Assembly: GCA_031264395.1 (NCBI GenBank)
Contig: JAISEB010000150.1
Span: forward strand, 1-9,449
DNA length: 9,449 bases
DNA from: Treponema sp.
GTDB taxonomy: Bacteria > Spirochaetota > Spirochaetia > Treponematales > Breznakiellaceae
Direction: 5' to 3'
Shown: positions 1 to 5,872 of the stretch, one piece after another
Position numbering within the stretch: position 1 is the stretch's first letter
Layout of the letters: the number at the start of each line of letters is the position of its first letter
Program-made: the position numbers and the translations under genes
The notes under the pieces: generated by a model
Databases searched by the model: none
What the model saw: the letters and a program-made list of their open reading frames with translations, nothing else
Told to the model about the DNA's origin: nothing

Positions 1-201
1 GGTTTTTTCGATTCTGCCTGAAAATTCATGCCCAATGACAAGCGGCGACACATGGGCGCCGTAGGTGAGCGCCCGCGGTATATCCGAACCGCAGACCCCG
101 ACCGCCATTACCTTGATCAGTACTTCATCATCTTTGATTTCGGGAACCGGTATGTCTTCCGTTCTGAGATCGCCCGGTTTATAGAGCCTTACCGCCTTCA
201 C
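1..201 (-). CDS. GatD-like zinc-dependent polyol dehydrogenase, N-terminal 67 codons (runs off left edge)
   Basis: This is the start of a medium-chain zinc dehydrogenase, read on the minus strand from a GTG start at 201 and still open at the window edge. The visible part is the GroES-like catalytic domain. C37 sits in VCGSDIPR and H58-E59 in GHEFSG, which are the expected catalytic-zinc and proton-relay residues. The stretch CGSDxPR...GAH...GHEFSG resembles galactitol-1-phosphate 5-dehydrogenase (GatD) more than generic alcohol dehydrogenases, so an NAD-dependent polyol or polyol-phosphate/ketose oxidoreductase is likely. Families of this type are about 340-350 residues, so roughly 80% is missing. 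The start is supported by GGAGG at 207-211, five bases upstream. An out-of-frame ATG overlapping the GTG hits a stop at once (ATGTGA) and is not the start. The gap to the upstream arabinofuranosidase stop is 16 nt, so it belongs to the same operon. The exact substrate cannot be inferred. Confidence 0.85.
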   Translation of the reverse strand, partial: MKAVRLYKPGDLRTEDIPVPEIKDDEVLIKVMAVGVCGSDIPRALTYGAHVSPLVIGHEFSGRIEKT

Positions 202-217
202 ATTACCCTCCGTTGAA

Positions 218-1744
218 TTATTCAGCGCTTCCCTGAATTTTTTTAAGCCGTATCACATTCCACGACAGTCTGGGCAGGGAGGCGGATACAAGCCCGCCGT
301 CTATTGCGGCGTTTCCCCGGCTGTGGGGCGTTACTTTTCGCGGCTCCCTCTCCGTATTGGTGTCTTTGGGACCGGCGCTTTCCACAACGATGTGTTCCTC
401 CACCCGGTAGCGGGAAAAGCCCCGCAGTTTCAGTTCCAGGGGAAGGCTTTCGTCGAGGCTGCGGTTAACGGCAAAGACGGCAAGATCCCCGCTGTCCGCC
501 AGCACCGCCGCCGCGTCCAGATACGGAACGCCGGTATAATCGGTACTGTCGTATTTCGGCGAATCTATCCGTGTTACAAGGCTCGTTCCCCGCCCGTATT
601 TTGAGAAGTGAAGCCATGCATAATAGGGAGGCAGCACCCACACGCCGGATGCGGATGTGCGTATATGGGAAATACAGTTGACAAGCTCGGACATGCAGGC
701 AATTTCAACCCGGTCGGCATGGCGGAGTATTGTTATCAGCATGCCGCCCAAAGCCACCGTGTCTTCCTGACAGTAAGCGTCCTCAAGCAGGGGGGGCGCG
801 ACCGCCCAGATTTTTTCTTCCTCGTGCCGCTGTTCATCGGATTCGGAAACGCCGTGCCATGTGTTGTATTCGTCAAAGGATATATTTACCGTGTGTCTGC
901 TCCTCAGTTTTGCCTTTACATAATCAATGGTGGAAACGGTGTCCCTGAAGAACTTGTCCGTGGAAAGCGGTTTGGCAAGATAATTCGGCGTATCCTTTTT
1001 GGCGTTGCTTAAATAATGATGGACGGAAAGATAATCAATATCCTCGTATGATTCCTCAAGCGCCGCCGCGTCAAAGGAGGGGTAGGTCGGCATTCCCGGA
1101 TTGGAAGAACCCGCCAGTACGGTTTTAATCGATTTGTCCACCCGCTTCATGCCCCGGGACGCCTCCCGGGCCAGCATTCCGTAGGCGGTCCCCGTCGTAT
1201 GCCCCACCTGCCAAGGACCGTCTATTTCGTTGGTAAGGCACCAGTATTTTATTCCGTGCGGTTCGGGGTACCCGTGGGCGATCCGCAGATCCGACCAGTA
1301 CGTGCCTTTGGGAAAATTGCAGTACTCAAGGACGTACATGGCGTCCAGTATTCCCCTGGTGCAGAGGTTCACGGTCATCATGATCCCCGAGCCGTTACGC
1401 TTTGACCAGTCGGCAAATTCGTTGATGCCGAATTCATTGGTTTCTATGCAGTACCATGCAGGCTCGGCCCGCCAGGGGCGCTGTTCCACGGGCCCTATGC
1501 TGTCCTCCCAGCGGTAGGTGGATGTGTAGTTCCCTCCGGGGAAGCGGTTCAGGGTAAGGTTAAGCGGCTTGATTACCTCAAGAACATCTTCGCGGAAACC
1601 GTGCGCATCCGCCTTGGGATGTCCCGGTTCATAAATGCCGTGATAGATGCAACGGCCCAGCGGCTCGACAAAAGAACCAAAAACCTTTTCATCGACGGCC
1701 GCGACAATAAAATCCCTGTCAAGTATTACTGTTGCCTTTTCCAT
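218..1744 (-). CDS. abfA: GH51 alpha-L-arabinofuranosidase, cytoplasmic
   Basis: This 508-residue glycoside hydrolase family 51 enzyme should release non-reducing-end alpha-L-arabinofuranosyl units from arabino- or arabinoxylo-oligosaccharides by a retaining mechanism. The length fits the family (about 500). Family hallmarks run in order: FGSFVEPLGRCIYHGIYEP near residues 22-40, RFPGGNYTS near 67-75, and GPVEQRPW near 84-91. The acid/base glutamate is E173 in CLTNEIDGPW. The nucleophile is E292 in SFDEYNTW. This spacing matches characterised GH51 enzymes. A (beta/alpha)8 barrel is followed by a C-terminal beta domain from about residue 400. There is no signal peptide, so it acts in the cytoplasm on imported oligosaccharides, consistent with the ABC importer at the head of the operon. 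The ATG has a GGAGG site seven bases upstream, and the gap to the preceding VOC gene is 18 nt. A few GH51 members act on other glycans, but the active-site context favours arabinofuranosidase. Confidence 0.95.
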   Translation of the reverse strand: MEKATVILDRDFIVAAVDEKVFGSFVEPLGRCIYHGIYEPGHPKADAHGFREDVLEVIKPLNLTLNRFPGGNYTSTYRWEDSIGPVEQRPWRAEPAWYCIETNEFGINEFADWSKRNGSGIMMTVNLCTRGILDAMYVLEYCNFPKGTYWSDLRIAHGYPEPHGIKYWCLTNEIDGPWQVGHTTGTAYGMLAREASRGMKRVDKSIKTVLAGSSNPGMPTYPSFDAAALEESYEDIDYLSVHHYLSNAKKDTPNYLAKPLSTDKFFRDTVSTIDYVKAKLRSRHTVNISFDEYNTWHGVSESDEQRHEEEKIWAVAPPLLEDAYCQEDTVALGGMLITILRHADRVEIACMSELVNCISHIRTSASGVWVLPPYYAWLHFSKYGRGTSLVTRIDSPKYDSTDYTGVPYLDAAAVLADSGDLAVFAVNRSLDESLPLELKLRGFSRYRVEEHIVVESAGPKDTNTEREPRKVTPHSRGNAAIDGGLVSASLPRLSWNVIRLKKIQGSAE

Positions 1745-1762
1745 TCCCCTTCCTCCAGATTC

Positions 1763-2149
1763 CTAAACCTGTATGATCTCAATTTCTACGCCGCTGGGAT
1801 CTACTATCAGCATCACCCTCTTTTTGATCCCCTGAATATATTCCGGCGCCAGATTTATCTTGACGCCCGCCTGTTTGCAGCGCCCGTACAATCCGTCAAG
1901 ATCGTCCGTTACCAGGGCCATGTGGCGGTAAATCCCCACATCGGTATTGCCGGTTTTCCATTCCCTTTGGGGATTTTTATAGCCGATAAGCTCCAGCCTT
2001 ACCCCCGGCAGGGCGTAGTAGTAAAGAACATGATCCCCCAAATCAACCGTTTCCAGTTTTTTGAGTTCCAGAATGTTTTCATAAAAATCGAACGCCTTTT
2101 CCGTATCGGTACAATTGACCGTAACATGATCGACGCCGGTTATTTTCAT
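1763..2149 (-). CDS. VOC-superfamily (glyoxalase/bleomycin-resistance fold) protein 1
   Basis: This compact 128-residue protein is built of two beta-alpha-beta-beta-beta modules. The start MKITGVDHVTVNCTD and the end DPSGVEIEIIQV are typical of the vicinal-oxygen-chelate superfamily. The four expected metal positions can all be read: H8, E53 (in VRLELIG), H76 (in YRHMALV) and E124 (in GVEIEII). This is a complete 2-His/2-Glu site, so a metal-dependent lyase, isomerase/epimerase or dioxygenase activity is possible. The family does not give the substrate. It is flanked by the isomerase-family gene (gap 12 nt, whose TAA overlaps this gene's AAGGAGG site) and by the arabinofuranosidase. That tight coupling suggests it acts on a sugar-derived intermediate of the same pathway. 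It is shorter than, and only distantly similar to, the two VOC proteins further upstream in the operon. It could instead be a glyoxalase-type detoxification enzyme. Confidence 0.88.
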   Translation of the reverse strand: MKITGVDHVTVNCTDTEKAFDFYENILELKKLETVDLGDHVLYYYALPGVRLELIGYKNPQREWKTGNTDVGIYRHMALVTDDLDGLYGRCKQAGVKINLAPEYIQGIKKRVMLIVDPSGVEIEIIQV

Positions 2150-2161
2150 GGCGACGCCTCC

Positions 2162-3559
2162 TTATACTTCCACGTATTCTATTTCCAGAATCCGGCAGAG
2201 GGCCTCGAACCGGCTCCTTACGTCGCCGAGAAACAGCACCTCGTGATGGGTCCCGCCGTTCCTGAGCCATTCATCCATGGCTTTGCGTATTCCCGAATCG
2301 GGCTTGAAGAAGGCGTGGTTCATCGGCACGTCTTTCAATTCCTCCGTATCCAGAACGGTTCCCTGGGAAACGACAAGCCGGTACTGTTCGCCCGCTACGG
2401 AAACCAGGGAAACGAGTGTGGCCCGTCCGGGCTCCACGTTGAATTTGGGAGTCGGCGGATTTTCCGCGTCGCCTATGTCCAGGGGCCGGTCAATAAGCGT
2501 TACCCCCCTGTCCTTTCGGGCGACCTTCCAGTTTCCTTCTCCCATGTGGGAAAGCATGGCCGCGTCCCTGCCGAAATCAAGGGAATACATTTCGGTAAAG
2601 TGCGGATTCTCCGCGAGCATGTGGCCTATCACCGTAAGGAGCAGCACGTTGGTATCCCCCTCGGCGGAATACCCGTATCCCTTTGCCAAAAGGCTCGACC
2701 CTCCAAGTATGGGAAGCTGCTTTAACCTGCCGTCTTCCCTGTAGATATTAAAGAACTGCGAGAAGCCGTCGTAGCCGTTTTCAACAAGGAATTTTTCAAA
2801 GGAGATCTGCATCCTCGCGGCGTAGCGGTGGCTTTCCGCGGGCAGTCTGGGATCTATCCTGAAATTCTTTTTGTCTTCCGCAATCTGGGCGTCAATTTCC
2901 GCGTCGCTTGTTTTTTCCATAAGGGCGTAAACCGGCCCTATGGTTTCGTGATTGGCCTCGACGCCGAATTTGCGGCAGAAGGCGGCGTCGTCCCCCATGA
3001 TGTCTCCCATGTTGTGCATGCGTCCGAAAATGGCGACTTTGGTTTTTTTCAGCCTGGCCGCCGTATTGGCCGCCTGGGCCCAGTCGCCGACGAAGGATTT
3101 GAAACGCTGCGACTGCCAGTCTTCGGTGATGATCGCGGGCTTTATTCCGCAGCGCATCAGCACGTTCGACGTATCCTGAATGCCGTGAATGCCCTGATTG
3201 GTGGTGCAGAGGACCCAGTCCCAATTGGGGGTAACATTAGCCAGCGGCTGGATGTTGGCAAGAAGGACAGGCAGGTTGTTTTTCTTCATGGCCTGAATCA
3301 GCCTGTTTCCGGGACTGTAAAGAAGATTGACGATCATGATCCCGTCGTATTCTTTGTCGTTGAAGTATTTGACATATTTTTCAATGTCGGACCGTTCTTT
3401 GGCGGGACCGGGAAAATCCACGTCCGCGGCATCGGAGAGCCGGGCGGCGACTTCCCGCGCCCATTTTTCCTGCATTCTGGGAAGTTCCGGCTGGGACTTG
3501 TCATAAAGCCCCTGCATCAATCCCAAAAATCCGATTTTCGGTTTCTGCTTTACAATCAT
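2162..3559 (-). CDS. Divergent L-arabinose-isomerase-family protein
   Basis: This 465-residue protein resembles the L-arabinose/L-fucose isomerase superfamily. The N-terminal half (about 1-180) reads as the Rossmann-like region. TTNQGIHGIQD at 119-129 is equivalent to the NLNQxxHGDREF segment of AraA. The C-terminal half keeps what look like the four manganese ligands of AraA: E300 in GYGYSAEGDTN, E323 in HFTEMYSLDF, H338 in MLSHMGEGN, and the histidine pair H438-H439 in NGGTHHEVL. An aldose-ketose isomerase reaction is therefore plausible. Outside these motifs it differs from canonical AraA, lacking the AraA-type MLEVCP and HPLGIGG segments, and is shorter (AraA is about 500). The substrate could be L-arabinose, another pentose or deoxysugar, or a modified sugar. 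The ATG has GGAGG six bases upstream. It is followed after 12 nt by the VOC 1 gene and shares the operon with a GH51 arabinofuranosidase, which makes L-arabinose or a derivative the first candidate. Confidence 0.82.
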   Translation of the reverse strand: MIVKQKPKIGFLGLMQGLYDKSQPELPRMQEKWAREVAARLSDAADVDFPGPAKERSDIEKYVKYFNDKEYDGIMIVNLLYSPGNRLIQAMKKNNLPVLLANIQPLANVTPNWDWVLCTTNQGIHGIQDTSNVLMRCGIKPAIITEDWQSQRFKSFVGDWAQAANTAARLKKTKVAIFGRMHNMGDIMGDDAAFCRKFGVEANHETIGPVYALMEKTSDAEIDAQIAEDKKNFRIDPRLPAESHRYAARMQISFEKFLVENGYDGFSQFFNIYREDGRLKQLPILGGSSLLAKGYGYSAEGDTNVLLLTVIGHMLAENPHFTEMYSLDFGRDAAMLSHMGEGNWKVARKDRGVTLIDRPLDIGDAENPPTPKFNVEPGRATLVSLVSVAGEQYRLVVSQGTVLDTEELKDVPMNHAFFKPDSGIRKAMDEWLRNGGTHHEVLFLGDVRSRFEALCRILEIEYVEV

Positions 3560-3590
3560 GGCTTTCCTCCAAAAAAATATATATGTAAAC

Positions 3591-3619
3591 CTCTGTAAAT
3601 CCCGGCCGGGTTTCCAGAG
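3591..3619 (-). repeat. Imperfect inverted repeat between the dehydrogenase and isomerase genes
   Basis: In minus-strand order: CTCTG, a mismatch, AAA, CCC, loop GGCC, GGG, a bulged A, TTT, a mismatch, CAGAG. This gives 11 base pairs in three blocks around the self-complementary core CCCGGCCGGG. It lies in the 66-nt gap after the dehydrogenase stop and about 30 nt before the isomerase start. No adjacent U-run follows the hairpin (the T7 lies about 13 nt on, next to the ribosome binding site), so it is not a convincing terminator. It could be an RNA stem-loop or a DNA operator. Confidence 0.5.
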
Positions 3620-3625
3620 ATTCCT

Positions 3626-4672
3626 TTACCCTTTTTCCATTACAACAACCGCCTTTAACACGGAACCTTCCGCCGCCTCCTTGAAAGCGGTTTCAATTTC
3701 GGAAAGCGGATACCGTTTGGAGATAAATTTTCCGGCGTCGATCTTGCCGCTATGCAGAAGTTCCATGGCGGCCCTGTTCTGCGCCGGGGTTGAGGCGTGC
3801 ACGCCAAAGACCCCGATTTCGCGGTAATGAATGCGGTTGCTGTCCAGAAAACCAAGCCCGTCTCCGGGAAGGCCGCCGAAGAGAGAGAGCCTCCCGCATT
3901 TGGCCAGGGACTCAAGGCCGTCGCGCTGGGCGGAACCGGCCGAGCAGGCGGCAATGGCTACGTCGGCGCCCTTGCCGCCTGTAAGGCGGATAATTTCGCG
4001 GGCGGCGCCTTCCTCTTCCCCGGCGATAAACGTTACACCGTCAAGCAGTTCCCCCGCCTGCCGCCGGCGCTCCCCGGCGGGCTCCACGATAAACACCCGC
4101 GCTCCCTGCGAGCGGGCAAGTTCGGCGTGCATGCAGCCTATAATCCCGCTGCCGAAGATCGCAACGTCTTCCCCGGCCTCAATACGCAGATACGACTGGG
4201 CGTTTATTACGCAGGCAAGGGGTTCGCTCAGGGTAAAGGGAACCGGATCGGGAACAGGGGGCAATGCATACACATTCCCCATAAGAAACGCCTTTTTGGG
4301 AAATACGGCGTACTCGGCAAAACCGCCGTCGTACTGAAAACCCATTGTCGCAAGGCGGTCGCACATGTTGGTATGGCCTTTCCTGCAGCTGTAGCATTCG
4401 CCGCAGCCTATGGCCGGGGCCATGGACACATAATCGCCCACGCTGAAACCGCCGGGAAGCCCCGGGGCAAGCTCCGTGATCCGCCCTGCCATCTCATGCC
4501 CCACTATCCGGCCCCTGTCGGTCTTTTCACTGCCGAAGCGGTACATGCGGACATCGGTGCCGCAGATCGAACAGGCGAGGATCTTGACCAGTGCCCCCTC
4601 GCCGCCCAAAACCGGCGCCGGCGTCTCTTCCAGCCTGAGTTCCCTGCCGCCCCAGTAACGATACGCAAGCAT
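3626..4672 (-). CDS. Zinc-dependent medium-chain alcohol/polyol dehydrogenase
   Basis: This 348-residue protein has full family length. The GroES-like domain carries the catalytic zinc set C37 (SICGTD), H59-E60 (VGHEMAG) and E150 (SEPLACV). The structural zinc lobe has four cysteines, C90, C93, C96 and C104. The Rossmann domain shows GSGIIG at 174-179. An acidic E197 at the end of the next strand (VFIVEPAGERR) favours NAD over NADP. This pattern fits sorbitol, xylitol, arabitol or threonine-type dehydrogenases, so the likely role is oxidising or reducing a polyol/ketose in the pathway. The cell location is cytoplasmic. Only a weak ribosome binding site is seen: GGGGA about 12 bases before the ATG, with no better in-frame start. 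The upstream gap holds an AT-rich inverted repeat. The gene is visibly richer in GC than the transporter and VOC genes to its right. Substrate specificity cannot be read from the sequence. Confidence 0.9.
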   Translation of the reverse strand: MLAYRYWGGRELRLEETPAPVLGGEGALVKILACSICGTDVRMYRFGSEKTDRGRIVGHEMAGRITELAPGLPGGFSVGDYVSMAPAIGCGECYSCRKGHTNMCDRLATMGFQYDGGFAEYAVFPKKAFLMGNVYALPPVPDPVPFTLSEPLACVINAQSYLRIEAGEDVAIFGSGIIGCMHAELARSQGARVFIVEPAGERRRQAGELLDGVTFIAGEEEGAAREIIRLTGGKGADVAIAACSAGSAQRDGLESLAKCGRLSLFGGLPGDGLGFLDSNRIHYREIGVFGVHASTPAQNRAAMELLHSGKIDAGKFISKRYPLSEIETAFKEAAEGSVLKAVVVMEKG

Positions 4673-4689
4673 AAATGTTCACTTTCCCC

Positions 4690-4720
4690 AAAAAAATGTT
4701 GTTATTCTAACCAACATTTT
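4690..4720 (-). terminator. AT-rich hairpin plus T-run, possible weak internal terminator/attenuator
   Basis: In minus-strand order a perfect 9-bp inverted repeat AAAATGTTG / CAACATTTT (4712-4720 and 4693-4701) encloses a 10-nt loop. It runs straight into seven T residues down to 4690. It overlaps the TAA stop of the VOC gene (4719-4721) and ends about 17 nt before the dehydrogenase ATG. The shape is that of a factor-independent terminator, but the stem has only three G-C pairs. At best it is leaky. It could equally be an operator for a palindrome-binding repressor. Confidence 0.4.
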
Positions 4721-5228
4721 ACAGATCCTTCTTATGAAAACCGGAATCCCGCAACAGGTCTTCCCGTTTTGCAGTGTTGTCGTCATCGGTCTTGATATTG
4801 ATCTCAACCCCCAACTGCTTAACCGTGTCGGTAAAAGAATAGGTCCCTCCCGGCCAGTAACCGATATGGTATGGAACACCGGCGCCGATAGCCTTAAGCT
4901 GATCCTGCGCGGATTTTCTGTCCGGAACTATAAAACTAAGATGCTGGACCCCTTCTCCGTGCTTATCAAGCATGTCCTTCCAGGGACTCGGTTTGCTTCC
5001 CGGCTGGGCAAGTTCAATCTTGCAGTTTTCCAATTCGTAAACGGCAAGTTTAACATCGGAATAATCCCCGAGAGATCCATGGGTAAAAGCCGGAACTTTT
5101 TCCTTGGGAGGCAGACTGAATATCTCCGCCTTTGGCAGTCCCAAAACCTGAGACCAATTCTCAACCGCCCTTTCGATGTCTTTTACAACAACGGCAATAT
5201 GACATAGCCTTTTAGTACCAATCGACAT
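4719..5228 (-). CDS. VOC-superfamily (methylmalonyl-CoA-epimerase-like) protein 2
   Basis: This 169-residue protein has the VOC fold. It opens with LCHIAVVVKDIERAVENW and has repeat motifs KIELAQP and GEGVQHLSFIV. It is clearly homologous to its upstream neighbour; both share an IELxxP...W...L.K.GEG..H..F block followed by GGxYxxxD. Expected metal ligands are H10, E72 and H96. The fourth position, where a glutamate normally sits, reads as N144 in GVEINIK, so the metal site is altered. The C-terminal tail of about 25 residues after this is acidic/basic and extra to the core fold. The start has GGGAG five bases upstream. The gap from the preceding VOC gene is 91 nt and carries a strong hairpin. 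Known relatives include methylmalonyl-CoA epimerase, but there is no CoA-pathway context here, so an epimerase or isomerase acting on a sugar-derived keto compound is more plausible. The function is unknown. Confidence 0.88.
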   Translation of the reverse strand: MSIGTKRLCHIAVVVKDIERAVENWSQVLGLPKAEIFSLPPKEKVPAFTHGSLGDYSDVKLAVYELENCKIELAQPGSKPSPWKDMLDKHGEGVQHLSFIVPDRKSAQDQLKAIGAGVPYHIGYWPGGTYSFTDTVKQLGVEINIKTDDDNTAKREDLLRDSGFHKKDL

Positions 5229-5261
5229 ATTTTCTCCCTGCTTTAACCTCGGATAACTTTA

Positions 5262-5292
5262 TAACGCGGTACCGGACCAAGGCACCGCGCTA
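5262..5292 (-). repeat. Strong intercistronic RNA hairpin between the two VOC genes
   Basis: A 12-bp stem (TAGCGCGGTGCC with GGTACCGCGTTA in minus-strand order) closes a 7-nt loop. Two of the pairs are G-U, which exist only in the minus-strand RNA; on the plus strand they would be A-C mismatches. This points to an RNA structure in the operon transcript rather than a DNA operator. No U-run follows, so it is not a terminator. A role as a 3'-end stabiliser or processing site is likely. Confidence 0.65.
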
Positions 5293-5319
5293 ACCGGATT
5301 TTGAAAAAAGCTTCCCCCC

Positions 5320-5778
5320 TTAATCGTTTTCCAGCAATTCAAGAATCAGTTTAAGCGATTTCTTCGCGTCGATGTATGCATAGCGCCCACCGGTGTATTC
5401 GCCGGTTTGAAGGCAAGTGAATCCCTGCTTTTCACAGACCGCGATCTTGTCTTTCATCCCCTTGATAACAAAGGCGATATGATGAAACCCCTCGCCATTC
5501 TTTTCAAGATCCTGCCGCCAGGTCGAATGGGGATCTTTGTCCGGCTCTATCAATTCAATATCGACATTGGGCCCGACATGGAAAAACGCCAGCTTCGCCC
5601 TTGCCTCTGAAGGCTGCCCCATGAATTTGGTCTCCGCTTCCTCCAGCGTTCCCGTTACGCTTACAGGCGGCGGATCGACGCCCAAAAATTTCGCATACTC
5701 GAGCCTGGTTTTTTCAATGTCATGAACCAATAAACCAATCTGAGTTACCACATCCGTACCTAAAACAGAATTTCCCAT
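5320..5778 (-). CDS. VOC-superfamily (methylmalonyl-CoA-epimerase-like) protein 3
   Basis: This 152-residue VOC protein is counted from the ATG at 5776-5778, which has GGAGG seven bases upstream. An in-frame ATG 14 codons earlier lacks a site and would start inside an inverted repeat, so it is rejected. The protein is homologous to the next gene, with VDIELIEP, a tryptophan-containing linker, GEGFHHIAFVI and GGRYAYID. Metal positions read Q13 (in VTQIGLLV, where most relatives have His), E75, H100 and E147 (in LILELLE). A Gln at the first position is known in glyoxalase I of the human type, so metal binding remains possible. It lies directly downstream of the sugar importer genes after a 94-nt gap with a hairpin. 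As for its neighbour, the substrate is unknown. An epimerase, isomerase or lyase of a sugar-derived dicarbonyl or keto-acid is an inference only. Confidence 0.87.
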   Translation of the reverse strand: MGNSVLGTDVVTQIGLLVHDIEKTRLEYAKFLGVDPPPVSVTGTLEEAETKFMGQPSEARAKLAFFHVGPNVDIELIEPDKDPHSTWRQDLEKNGEGFHHIAFVIKGMKDKIAVCEKQGFTCLQTGEYTGGRYAYIDAKKSLKLILELLEND

Positions 5779-5802
5779 AATAATGCCTCCAAAAAATATT
5801 TG

Positions 5803-5837
5803 ACCTGTGAGACAATCCAATTGATTATCAAACAGGT
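5803..5837 (-). repeat. Two-tier RNA hairpin between permease and VOC genes
   Basis: In minus-strand order, ACCTGT pairs with ACAGGT (6 bp). A 2x2 internal loop follows, then GATAATC pairs with GATTGTC (7 bp, one G-U pair only possible in minus-strand RNA) around a 5-nt loop. It sits in the 94-nt gap after the last transporter gene and ends about 13 nt before the ribosome binding site of the first VOC gene. There is a T6 run, but it is separated from the stem by six bases, so termination would be weak. It fits an mRNA processing or stability element separating transporter from enzyme genes. Confidence 0.6.
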
Positions 5838-5872
5838 TTATTCAAAAAACCAATTCGAAACTTTGTTTACCC

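Noticed and set aside
1601..2725. Long plus-strand open frame (374 codons) opposite the VOC 1 and isomerase genes
   Set aside because: It lies antisense across well-supported genes, crosses their boundary, has no family-like motifs and no ribosome binding site. It is a shadow of codon bias on the other strand.
2828..3598. Plus-strand open frame opposite the isomerase-family gene
   Set aside because: It is antisense to a gene with recognisable AraA-type motifs, has no domain of its own, and runs through the isomerase's start and the neighbouring inverted repeat.
3797..4795. Long plus-strand open frame (332 codons) opposite the dehydrogenase gene
   Set aside because: It is antisense to a dehydrogenase with all zinc ligands in place. 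The translation is low-complexity and rich in Ala, Gly and Arg, as expected of a GC-rich shadow frame.
5779..5820. Upstream in-frame ATG adding 14 residues to VOC protein 3
   Set aside because: It starts inside the intercistronic hairpin without a ribosome binding site. The ATG at 5776-5778 has GGAGG seven bases upstream.
5838..5872. Possible internal promoter before VOC protein 3 (TTGGTT and GATAAT-like boxes)
   Set aside because: The -35 box is poor (three of six) and the -10 box falls inside the hairpin. It is not strong enough to list.
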